Under the pieces are notes generated by a model. That model did no database searches, was not told the origin of the DNA, and worked only from the letters and a program-made list of their open reading frames with translations. A stretch of 64,000 bases of DNA from positions 1 through 64,000 of the forward strand of contig NZ_JAGGPK010000012.1 of NCBI RefSeq assembly GCF_018613855.1. The letters run 5' to 3'. The position numbers and the translations under genes are program-made. This document shows, one piece after another, positions 8,199 to 15,793 of the stretch (position 1 is its first letter; each line of letters opens with the position of its first letter). This DNA is from Arthrobacter sp. ISL-30 (GTDB lineage: Bacteria > Actinomycetota > Actinomycetes > Actinomycetales > Micrococcaceae).

Positions 8199-9638
8199 AT
8201 GCCGTTAAACAAGAAAGTCCTGGCCATTGTCCTAGCGGGCGGCGAGGGAAACCGACTGATGCCATTGACGGCTGATCGAGCCAAACCTGCCGTGCCCTTT
8301 GCCGGCGGCTACCGGCTTATCGATTTCGCCCTCTCCAACCTGGTCAATTCGGGATACCTCCGAATTGTCGTTCTTACGCAATACAAATCGCATAGCCTTG
8401 ACCGCCATATTTCGGAGACCTGGCGGATGTCCACCCAGCTTGGCCGTTATGTAGCGTCCGTGCCCGCGCAGCAGCGCGTCGGCAAGAGCTGGTTCCTTGG
8501 CAGCGCCAATGCCATCTACCAGTCCCTGAACCTGATCCACGATGATAATCCGGACATCGTTGTGGTGGTCGGCGCTGACCACGTTTATCGCATGGACTTT
8601 GCGCAGATGGTGCAGCAGCACATTGCCAGCGGTGCCAAGGCCACCGTCGCCGCCGTCCGCCAGCCCCTGAACATGGCCAACCAGTTTGGCGTGATCGAGG
8701 TGGACCAGAACGATCCCCAGAAGATCGCGGCGTTCGTCGAGAAGCCTGCCACCACCCAGGGCCTTGCCGCCGATCCCTCCCAGTTCCTGGCATCGATGGG
8801 AAACTACGTCTTCGACGCCGACGCCTTGGTGGACGCACTGCACGTCGACGCCGAGCGGCTCGACACGAAGCACGACATGGGTGGGGACATCATCCCGTAT
8901 TTCGTCAGCCGCGGCGAAGCAGGCGTCTACGACTTCACTCTTAACGACATCCCGGGCTCCACGGAGCGCGATCGTACCTACTGGCGTGACGTAGGAACCA
9001 TCGACTCCTTCTACGACGCCCACATGGATCTCATCTCCCCGGTGCCGATCTTCAATCTGTACAACTCCGAGTGGCCTATCTACACCCGCCAAAGCGTCTC
9101 CCCGCCGGCGAAGTTCGTCCGGGGCGAAAATAATACTGTCGGCACTGCACTGGACTCCATTGTGGCCAGCGGGGTGGTTATTTCAGGCGGCATCGTAGAG
9201 GGTTCGGTGCTCTCCAACGACGTCTACGTCGCCACCGCGAGCCGTGTCCAGGACTCTGTGCTCATGGACAAGGTTCGAGTGGGCGAAGGTGCCGTCATCA
9301 AGCGGGCCATCCTCGACAAGAATGTTCATGTGCCGGCGGGTGCCGCAATTGGCGTGGACCAGGAGCTCGATCGGGCGCGCGGTTTTAAGGTGACTGACTC
9401 CGGGATCACGGTCCTCGCCAAGGGGCAGGCGGTTCCCCAGCCCGATGAGGCCGAACTTGCTTTGTCTGCGGAATACCGCAGGTCCGTCCCTGAAGCAGTG
9501 AAGGCGGCAGTCGAAGTCAACCCGGAGGTCAGGGCCTCGGTGGAGAAGGTCGCAGAACTCCATGCCGACGCACCCGCAGTCTCCCACGCCGGCAATGGCA
9601 GGGCCTCCTCCGTAGACCGGGCGGACGCCACCCGCTAA
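8199..9638 (+). CDS. glgC: glucose-1-phosphate adenylyltransferase
   Basis: ADP-glucose pyrophosphorylase, 479 residues. It makes ADP-glucose from glucose-1-phosphate and ATP, the first committed step of glycogen/alpha-glucan synthesis. The nucleotidyltransferase signature [24 protein letters not shown] is at the N-terminus, [13 protein letters not shown] follows, and a left-handed beta-helix domain with [13 protein letters not shown] comes near the end. The ATG at 8199 has GGGAG 9 bases upstream. After about residue 415 there is an extra Ala/Glu/Val-rich tail of roughly 65 residues, not part of the catalytic or helix domain and likely disordered. It pairs with the divergent synthase gene. 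Confidence 0.95.
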   Translation: MPLNKKVLAIVLAGGEGNRLMPLTADRAKPAVPFAGGYRLIDFALSNLVNSGYLRIVVLTQYKSHSLDRHISETWRMSTQLGRYVASVPAQQRVGKSWFLGSANAIYQSLNLIHDDNPDIVVVVGADHVYRMDFAQMVQQHIASGAKATVAAVRQPLNMANQFGVIEVDQNDPQKIAAFVEKPATTQGLAADPSQFLASMGNYVFDADALVDALHVDAERLDTKHDMGGDIIPYFVSRGEAGVYDFTLNDIPGSTERDRTYWRDVGTIDSFYDAHMDLISPVPIFNLYNSEWPIYTRQSVSPPAKFVRGENNTVGTALDSIVASGVVISGGIVEGSVLSNDVYVATASRVQDSVLMDKVRVGEGAVIKRAILDKNVHVPAGAAIGVDQELDRARGFKVTDSGITVLAKGQAVPQPDEAELALSAEYRRSVPEAVKAAVEVNPEVRASVEKVAELHADAPAVSHAGNGRASSVDRADATR

Positions 9639-9680
9639 CTGACGCGAACCCGGCGGCGGCAAGGCTGTAAAATCGGATCA

Positions 9681-11132
9681 ATGAGCTCCACCGATCTGAC
9701 GCCTGAAGAGATCCAGGCCTGCCTCAAGGTTCTGAACACAATCCACGTTTACGACGAGGAGCACCCTGACTACGTTTCGGTGCGCCGCGCGACGGGAAAG
9801 ATGTTCAAGGCCGTAAAGCGCCACCGCCGGGTGGTTAAGCGCGACCTCATCGCTGAGGCCGACCGTGCCGTCCTGGCCCAAACAGCCACTGCGGCTCCTG
9901 ACAGGATCGACGACGAAACCAAGGGCAACAAGCTTGCGCCGTCGGCGACAGGTGAAATTGCCGGACATTTGACCCGTTCCCGCCCGTGCTACATCTGCAA
10001 GCAGCACTACACCCAGGTTGACGCGTTCTACCACCAGCTTTGCCCCGAGTGTGCTGCATTCAGCCACAGCAAGCGTGATGCCCGCACGGACCTGACTGGT
10101 CGTCGGGCGTTGCTTACTGGTGGCCGTGCCAAGATCGGCATGTATATCGCCTTGAGGCTGCTCCGGGATGGCGCGCACACCACCATTACCACCCGTTTCC
10201 CGAAGGACGCTGCCCGCCGCTTCGCGGCGATGGAGGACAGCCCTGAGTGGCTTCACCGCCTTCGGATCGTCGGAATCGACCTGCGCGATCCGTCCCAAGT
10301 GATGGCCTTGACAGATTCCCTGAACGAGGCCGGCCCGCTGGACATCATCATCAACAATGCGGCGCAGACGGTACGCAGGTCCGGGAACGCCTACAAACCG
10401 CTGGTGGACGCAGAGGACGAGCCCTTGCCCGCCGCCCTCCTGGCAGCAAACGGCGGTCCTGAACTTGTCACGTTCGGGCATGCCCACGACAAGCACCCGC
10501 TTGCGCTCACCACAAGCGTGACGGAACACCCGGTCCTCGCCGGGGATGCCATCACGTCGCTGGCATTGTCCACCGGCTCGGCTTCTTTGGAGCGCATCGC
10601 GTCCGGCACGGCCATCGACGCCGGCGGCCTGGTTCCGGACCTCGCCACCATCAACAGCTGGACCCAGGTAGTGGACGAGGTGGATCCGCTGGAGATGCTG
10701 GAAGTCCAGCTCTGCAACGTCACGGCGCCGTTCCTTCTGGTCAGCAGGCTTCGTGGTGCCATGCGACGCTCCAGCGCGCGCAGGAAATACATTGTGAACG
10801 TCTCGGCCATGGAGGGGCAGTTCTCCCGCGCCTACAAGGGCCCGGGACATCCGCATACCAACATGGCCAAGGCTGCGTTGAACATGATGACCCGCACGAG
10901 TGCCCAGGAGATGCTGGACACCGACGGCATCCTTATGACAGCAGTGGACACAGGCTGGATCACTGACGAGCGGCCGCACTACACCAAGGTGCGGCTCATG
11001 GAAGAAGGCTTCCACGCTCCCCTTGACCTTGTGGACGGCGCGGCTCGCGTCTATGACCCCATCGTGATGGGCGAAAAGGGCGAGGACCAGTACGGCGTCT
11101 TCCTTAAGGACTACCGGCCCTCGCCATGGTGA
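9681..11132 (+). CDS. zinc-ribbon / short-chain dehydrogenase fusion protein
   Basis: This 483-residue protein has an unusual layout. Residues 1-95 are helical and charged. A four-Cys zinc-ribbon-like module follows, with CYIC at 103-106 and CPEC at 121-124. An SDR domain then starts with TGGRAKIG at 146-153. The SDR has NNAAQT near 225, a long insertion of ~115 residues before the next conserved segment, and VNVSAMEGQF (Ser 375). At the catalytic position the motif reads HTNMAKAAL, so the Lys (397) is kept but the usual Tyr is Thr (393). Cofactor binding looks intact, so chemistry may differ from ordinary SDRs or be lost. It follows glgC by 42 bases in the same direction; no functional link is evident. 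Confidence 0.8.
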   Translation: MSSTDLTPEEIQACLKVLNTIHVYDEEHPDYVSVRRATGKMFKAVKRHRRVVKRDLIAEADRAVLAQTATAAPDRIDDETKGNKLAPSATGEIAGHLTRSRPCYICKQHYTQVDAFYHQLCPECAAFSHSKRDARTDLTGRRALLTGGRAKIGMYIALRLLRDGAHTTITTRFPKDAARRFAAMEDSPEWLHRLRIVGIDLRDPSQVMALTDSLNEAGPLDIIINNAAQTVRRSGNAYKPLVDAEDEPLPAALLAANGGPELVTFGHAHDKHPLALTTSVTEHPVLAGDAITSLALSTGSASLERIASGTAIDAGGLVPDLATINSWTQVVDEVDPLEMLEVQLCNVTAPFLLVSRLRGAMRRSSARRKYIVNVSAMEGQFSRAYKGPGHPHTNMAKAALNMMTRTSAQEMLDTDGILMTAVDTGWITDERPHYTKVRLMEEGFHAPLDLVDGAARVYDPIVMGEKGEDQYGVFLKDYRPSPW

Positions 11133-11162
11133 CGAAGGCCGGCTGCCGACAAAGGCCCGCTG

Positions 11163-12014
11163 CTAGGCCAGGCGAGTGATCTCGACCGTCACTGTCAGGG
11201 CAGAACCACCGCCGCCGGAGAGGATTCCCTTGAGCGGCGGAACATCCCGGTAGTCACGCCCCCTGGCGACCGTGACGTGGTGGTCCCCGGCAGGTTTATG
11301 GTTGGTCGGGTCCCAGCTGCGCCATTCGCCGTCCCACCATTCCAGCCACGCGTGTGATTGCCCGGCAACAGTTTCACCGATTGGTGCCGAGGAGTTCGGG
11401 TGGATGTACCCCGAAACGTAGCGTGCGGGGATGCCGCAGCTGCGAAGTGCGCCGATGGCGAGGTGAGCCAGGTCCTGGCAGACGCCCTGGCGGTGCTGCC
11501 ACGCTTCTTCGGCGTTGGTGGTGACCCCCGTAGTGCCCTTCATGTAGGTCATTTCGCCACGCATCCATTCGAAGATCGCCAGCGCAGCTTCGTGGGGATT
11601 GCGCCCCTCAACGACGCCCGGGATGATGCCGAGTACCTCCTCGCCGGGGGCACTGAGCTGGGATTGCGGCAGCCAGTCGCTGAACTGGTTCAGCGTCTCG
11701 CCGTCGGCAAGCACATCCCAGCCCACCACTTCCCCGTCCAGGGCGACGCGTTCCACCCGGTGCACCTCAACCGTGGTGGTGGAAAGGACTTCAAGGTGAT
11801 CATGCGGCATCTGCATGTCGAACGCCGTGACGCGGGTGCCCCAGTAATCCCGGTAGCTGCTGACGGCGGCCTGTGTAGGCGAGACCTTCAGGGAGGATTC
11901 CAGCACCACCTGCTGCGGGTCTGTCAGGGGGGTCATGCGCGCCTCGTTATAGGACAGCGTCACGCGGCGGTTGTATTTGTAGGCGGTCCTGTGGACGATG
12001 CTCAGCCGGGTCAT
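11163..12014 (-). CDS. transglutaminase-like protein of the ATP-grasp/alpha-E operon
   Basis: The protein has 283 residues. The N-terminal ~130 form the beta-rich domain (HRTAYKYNRRVTLSYNEARM) typical of bacterial transglutaminase-like proteins, followed by a papain-fold transglutaminase core. The triad is visible: Cys 179 in RQGVCQDLAH, His 221 in SHAWLEWW and Asp 235 in WDPTNH. Such proteins may act as cysteine proteases or amidases. Its ATG overlaps the TGA of the upstream alpha-E gene as ATGA, so the two are translationally coupled. It is the last gene of a three-gene leftward operon and has no signal peptide, so it probably acts in the cytoplasm. The natural substrate is unknown. Confidence 0.9.
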   Translation of the reverse strand: MTRLSIVHRTAYKYNRRVTLSYNEARMTPLTDPQQVVLESSLKVSPTQAAVSSYRDYWGTRVTAFDMQMPHDHLEVLSTTTVEVHRVERVALDGEVVGWDVLADGETLNQFSDWLPQSQLSAPGEEVLGIIPGVVEGRNPHEAALAIFEWMRGEMTYMKGTTGVTTNAEEAWQHRQGVCQDLAHLAIGALRSCGIPARYVSGYIHPNSSAPIGETVAGQSHAWLEWWDGEWRSWDPTNHKPAGDHHVTVARGRDYRDVPPLKGILSGGGGSALTVTVEITRLA

Positions 12015-12937
12015 GAAACTTCTCCCACCCAGGCCAGTTCATCCGCCTGATTGAAGTACTTACGGGAAATGGCGTCGGAGGCCTGGTTGACGGCCTTCTG
12101 GACACGTTCCATGTGTTCGGGCAGCTCGGACATGAGGTCGTCCGTGCGGTGGAATTCCAGGAATGTGCGCGCCTGCCCCACAATGCGGCGGGCGTCGTTG
12201 ATGAAGCCCACCCGTTGCGCCGACGGGTCGAGCTTTGCCAGGCATTCGTCGGCGTCGCGCAGTGCGTACACGATCGAACGGGGGAACAAGCGGTCCAGTA
12301 AGAGGAATTCGGCCGCGTGCTGGTCGCCGAATGCCGCGCGTCGGGTCCTCAGGAAGGATTCGTAGGCGCCGGCACAGCGCAGCATGTTCACCCAGGACAT
12401 TCCAGCGGAGAGCACGTCGCGGGTAGAGAGCATTCGGGCTGTCATATCCGCGCGCTCCAGCGACCGTCCCAGGACTAGGAACAGCCAGCTTTCGTCATGG
12501 CTGACAGTGGTATCGGCCAACCCGCGCACCATGGCCGTGCGCTCGAGCACCCAGTTGCAGAAACGGTACGTTCCCACCACGTCCTTACGGTGCTGGTTCA
12601 GCCCGTAATAGGTGGTGTTGAGGCTCTCCCAGAGGCTTGAGGACACGGTCTCCCGTGCCCGACGCGCATTTTCGCGGGCCGCGCCGAGGGATCCGGCAAT
12701 GGAAGATGCGCTTTGCTTGTCGTACGCGAGGGCGTGTAGCAGCTCAGGAAGCCCGAAGTCCTCGCTGTCCGGTCGCGCCCCCATGACGGCAAGCAGCTCC
12801 CGGGCCACGCTGCGCTGTTCCTCGGCGGGAAGATGGTTCAGCCGCTCCAGATGCACGTCCAGGATCCGGGCGGTGCCGTCGGCACGCTCAACATAGCGTC
12901 CGATCCAGAACAGGGACTCAGCAATACGGCTAAGCAT
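12011..12937 (-). CDS. alpha-E domain protein (DUF403)
   Basis: The 308-residue all-helical protein begins MLSRIAESLFWIGRYVERAD, the standard start of the alpha-E (DUF403) family. No catalytic residues are established for this family. It is always found beside a circularly permuted ATP-grasp ligase and a transglutaminase-like protein, and comparative genomics predicts that the trio makes and trims a peptide or peptide-like tag. Here it sits between those partners, overlapping the transglutaminase gene by 4 bases and separated from the ligase gene by 96 bases. Confidence 0.9.
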   Translation of the reverse strand: MLSRIAESLFWIGRYVERADGTARILDVHLERLNHLPAEEQRSVARELLAVMGARPDSEDFGLPELLHALAYDKQSASSIAGSLGAARENARRARETVSSSLWESLNTTYYGLNQHRKDVVGTYRFCNWVLERTAMVRGLADTTVSHDESWLFLVLGRSLERADMTARMLSTRDVLSAGMSWVNMLRCAGAYESFLRTRRAAFGDQHAAEFLLLDRLFPRSIVYALRDADECLAKLDPSAQRVGFINDARRIVGQARTFLEFHRTDDLMSELPEHMERVQKAVNQASDAISRKYFNQADELAWVGEVS

Positions 12938-13033
12938 TCGCGTTTACCTCCCGCGGTTCCGAAGTGTGAGTGTCCTGCATGTCGTTGTCCTCAATTCCCT
13001 GCGACGTTACTGCTCCGCCGTCGAGTCGCTGCT

Positions 13034-14590
13034 TCACTGCTGCTGCTCATTCTGGCGGTCCCGCCAGTTGCTCTCGACCGGCCACACGGACACTCTCTCG
13101 CGAACGACGACGGATGGCCTCGGCAGTGCCTCGGCGGGAAGCTGCGGAGAATCCGCCAGGACCCACGTGTCCTTCGAGCCGCCCCCCTGGCTGGAATTGA
13201 CGATCAGCGATCCTTCCTTGAGCGCGACCCTGGTCAGCCCTCCGGGCAGCACCCAGATGTCGTCGCCGTCGTTTACTGCGAACGGCCTGAGGTCCACGTG
13301 GCGAGGCCCGAACTTGTCCCCTGCAAGGGTGGGCACGGTGGACAGCTGGAGCACCGGCTGGGCAATCCAGCCACGGGGGTCGGCAAGGACCCGTTTGCGC
13401 AGTGCGTCAAGCTCCTCCTTTGAGGCATCGGGGCCGATCACCAGGCCCTTGCCTCCCGAACCGTCCACAGGCTTGACCACGAGCTCGTCAAGGCGGTCCA
13501 GGACGTGCTCGCGCGCTTCCTTTTCCTCGAGGCGGAAGGTGTCCACGTTGGCGATGATGGGCTCTTCATGCAGGTAGTAGCGGATCAGGTCCGGAACGTA
13601 GCTGTAGACGAGCTTGTCGTCCGCGACGCCGTTACCTACTGCGTTGGCGATGGTGACGCCTCCGGCACGGGCGGCGTTGACCAGCCCCGGGCAACCCAGC
13701 ATCGAATCAGAGCGGAACTGCAGGGGGTCCAGGAAGTCGTCGTCGATGCGCTTGTAGATCACGTCCACGCGCTGCTCGCCTGCGGTGGTTCGCATGTACA
13801 CCCGGTTGCCGCGGCAGATCAGGTCACGTCCCTCGACGAGCTCGACGCCCATGAGGCCTGCCAGCAGGGTATGTTCGAAGTAGGCGCTATTGAAGACCCC
13901 AGGGGTCAGGACGACGACGGTGGGGTCGTCGACGCCGGACGGTGCGGTTTTCCGCAGCGCGGACAGGAGCCTGCGGGGATACTCTTCCACGGGCCGGATG
14001 TGCTGCTGGCCGAACGCTTCCGGGAGGCCTTTGGCCATGGCCCGGCGGTTTTCAAGCACGTAGCTGACGCCCGAGGGCACTCGGACATTGTCCTCGAGAA
14101 CACGGAAGGTACCCGCGGCGTCCCGGACGACGTCGATCCCCGAAATATGAACACGGACACCGCCTGCCGGTTCAAAACCATGCACGGCGCGATGGAAGTG
14201 CGCGCTCGTCGTCACGAGCTGCCGGGGAATGACGCCGTCTGTCACCACCGACATCTTGCCGTAAACATCGTTCAGGAAGGCCTCCAGGGCCCGAACGCGC
14301 TGGGCAACACCACGTTCCAGCACGTTCCATTCCTCGGCCGGTATGACGCGGGGAACGATGTCGAGGGGAAACGGGCGTTCCTCCCCCGCGTAGTCAAAAG
14401 TGACGCCCCTGTCGAGGAAGGTCCTGGCCATCGAATCCGCCCGGGCACTGACATCAGTGAGGGAAAGTTTACGCAGGGCCTCCGCAACCTGACCGTAGGA
14501 TTTTCTGGCCAACTGGCCCGGGGCGAACATCTCGTCGTAGGCGCCCGTGCGTTCGGCGGCCTCGGAGTAATCCTGGAATAGGTCAGACAT
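13034..14590 (-). CDS. circularly permuted ATP-grasp peptide ligase-like protein (type 2)
   Basis: This ATP-grasp-fold protein has about 518 residues and belongs to the DUF404/DUF407 'circularly permuted type 2' group. Recognisable segments are FDYAGEERPFPLDIVPRVI near the N-terminus, VLEDNVRVPSGVSYVLENR, VYKRIDDDFLDPL-like residues in the middle, and VVKPVDGSGGKGLVIGP, the glycine-rich ATP-binding loop. It should ligate an amino acid or amine to a carboxylate using ATP. The chosen ATG at 14590 starts MSDLFQDYSEAAERTG; an ATG 12 codons upstream is possible and neither has a well-spaced ribosome-binding site. It is the first gene of the operon and is divergent from the YeiH gene. The product is unknown. 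Confidence 0.9.
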   Translation of the reverse strand: MSDLFQDYSEAAERTGAYDEMFAPGQLARKSYGQVAEALRKLSLTDVSARADSMARTFLDRGVTFDYAGEERPFPLDIVPRVIPAEEWNVLERGVAQRVRALEAFLNDVYGKMSVVTDGVIPRQLVTTSAHFHRAVHGFEPAGGVRVHISGIDVVRDAAGTFRVLEDNVRVPSGVSYVLENRRAMAKGLPEAFGQQHIRPVEEYPRRLLSALRKTAPSGVDDPTVVVLTPGVFNSAYFEHTLLAGLMGVELVEGRDLICRGNRVYMRTTAGEQRVDVIYKRIDDDFLDPLQFRSDSMLGCPGLVNAARAGGVTIANAVGNGVADDKLVYSYVPDLIRYYLHEEPIIANVDTFRLEEKEAREHVLDRLDELVVKPVDGSGGKGLVIGPDASKEELDALRKRVLADPRGWIAQPVLQLSTVPTLAGDKFGPRHVDLRPFAVNDGDDIWVLPGGLTRVALKEGSLIVNSSQGGGSKDTWVLADSPQLPAEALPRPSVVVRERVSVWPVESNWRDRQNEQQQ

Positions 14591-14715
14591 GGAAATTAGA
14601 CAATCACCTTTTTGTTTCAAAAGCATTACTGCGGATTGAGCGGCGCCCTGCTACCCCTGATCGCTGGAGCTGCCCCGGTTCGCGTTTAACACTACCCATC
14701 CGGCAAGGTTGAGGC

Positions 14716-15768
14716 GTGCAAGCCTACATCCCTTTCTCCCACGCGTCCCGCCTGGGTGCCGGGGTGGTTGCTGCCGTTGCCGGAACTGGACTGGCATTTA
14801 TCGTTCACGCCCTTGTACCGTCAGTGCCTGCCATGACGGCCGCCGTAGCGCTGGGCCTGCTTTCGGCAAACATTCCGGCGACGGCGGTCTGGATTGCGGG
14901 CCGGGCACGGGCAGGCCTCGATTTCGCTGGAAAACACCTGATGCGCCCGGGCATCGTGTTGCTGGGATTGAAGGTCAGCATCATGGATGTTCTTGGGCTT
15001 GGCTGGTTTGCGCTGCTGTTGATCTCGTTCGTGGTCCTGGCCAGTTTCGCGGGCAGTTATGGTGCCGCCCGGGCCCTAAGACTGCCGCGCGAGGCGTCCC
15101 TGCTGATTGCCACAGGTTTCTCCATCTGCGGGGCATCGGCGATCGGTGCCATGGCCGCAGTGCGCAGGATCAGGCACGCGGACACTGTGTTGCCGGTTGC
15201 CCTCGTGACCCTGTGCGGCACGGTTGCCATCGGCGTGCTGCCACTGCTGATCCATCCCCTTGGGCTCGATCCGCGGGAATTTGGCGCCTGGACCGGGGCA
15301 TCCGTCCACGACGTCGGCCAAGTTGTGGCAACCGCCCAGACGGCCGGGCCCGCAGCCCTGGCGATCGCCGTCGTCGTCAAACTTTCGCGAGTGATCCTTC
15401 TCGCCCCCATCGCGGCAGCCGCCGGAATTCAGCAACGCCTGGCCTCCCGGCAGGCCCTGCGGGATTTCCTCGCCGCAGGCACTGACGCACCGGCCCATCC
15501 CGGAAAGCTGCCGCCAATCGTTCCGCTCTTTGTGCTGGGATTCGTCATCATGGTGGCCGTGCGCTCCCTGGGGTGGGTGGACCCCGTAGTGCTTGCAGCC
15601 GCTGGTGGACTCCAGGACGTGCTGCTTGCCGCCGCCCTGTTCGGGCTCGGATCGGCCGTCCGCGTCCGGACGCTTATGGACACGGGAGGACGCGCCTTGC
15701 TAGTGGCCCTGATCGCGTGGCTCCTGATCGCGCTGCTTGGCCTGGGTGCAGTATGGCTGATGGTTTGA
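14716..15768 (+). CDS. YeiH/UPF0324 family putative sulfate exporter
   Basis: A 350-residue integral membrane protein with about ten hydrophobic segments. Family signatures are the central GFSICGASAIGAMAAVRR and SVHDVGQVVATAQTAGP stretches. The family is annotated as putative sulfate exporter from studies of a few members; the substrate here is unproven. The start is a GTG with AAGG 7 bases upstream. The 3' end overlaps a near-perfect 18-bp tandem duplication that carries the stop codon (15753-15788). The next gene, pepN, begins 25 bases downstream. Confidence 0.85.
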   Translation: MQAYIPFSHASRLGAGVVAAVAGTGLAFIVHALVPSVPAMTAAVALGLLSANIPATAVWIAGRARAGLDFAGKHLMRPGIVLLGLKVSIMDVLGLGWFALLLISFVVLASFAGSYGAARALRLPREASLLIATGFSICGASAIGAMAAVRRIRHADTVLPVALVTLCGTVAIGVLPLLIHPLGLDPREFGAWTGASVHDVGQVVATAQTAGPAALAIAVVVKLSRVILLAPIAAAAGIQQRLASRQALRDFLAAGTDAPAHPGKLPPIVPLFVLGFVIMVAVRSLGWVDPVVLAAAGGLQDVLLAAALFGLGSAVRVRTLMDTGGRALLVALIAWLLIALLGLGAVWLMV

Positions 15769-15788
15769 TAATGGCTCATGGTTAGATA
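15753..15788. repeat. 18-bp tandem duplication across the yeiH-like stop codon
   Basis: ATGGCTGATGGTTTGATA (15753-15770) is followed directly by ATGGCTCATGGTTAGATA (15771-15788), 16 of 18 bases identical. The first copy contains the real TGA; the second carries TAG triplets in place. It fills most of the gap before pepN. Confidence 0.85.
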
Positions 15789-15793
15789 GCCGT

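Noticed and set aside
9678..11015. 445-codon minus-strand frame across the zinc-ribbon SDR
   Set aside because: Antisense shadow; the plus-strand protein has recognisable motifs.
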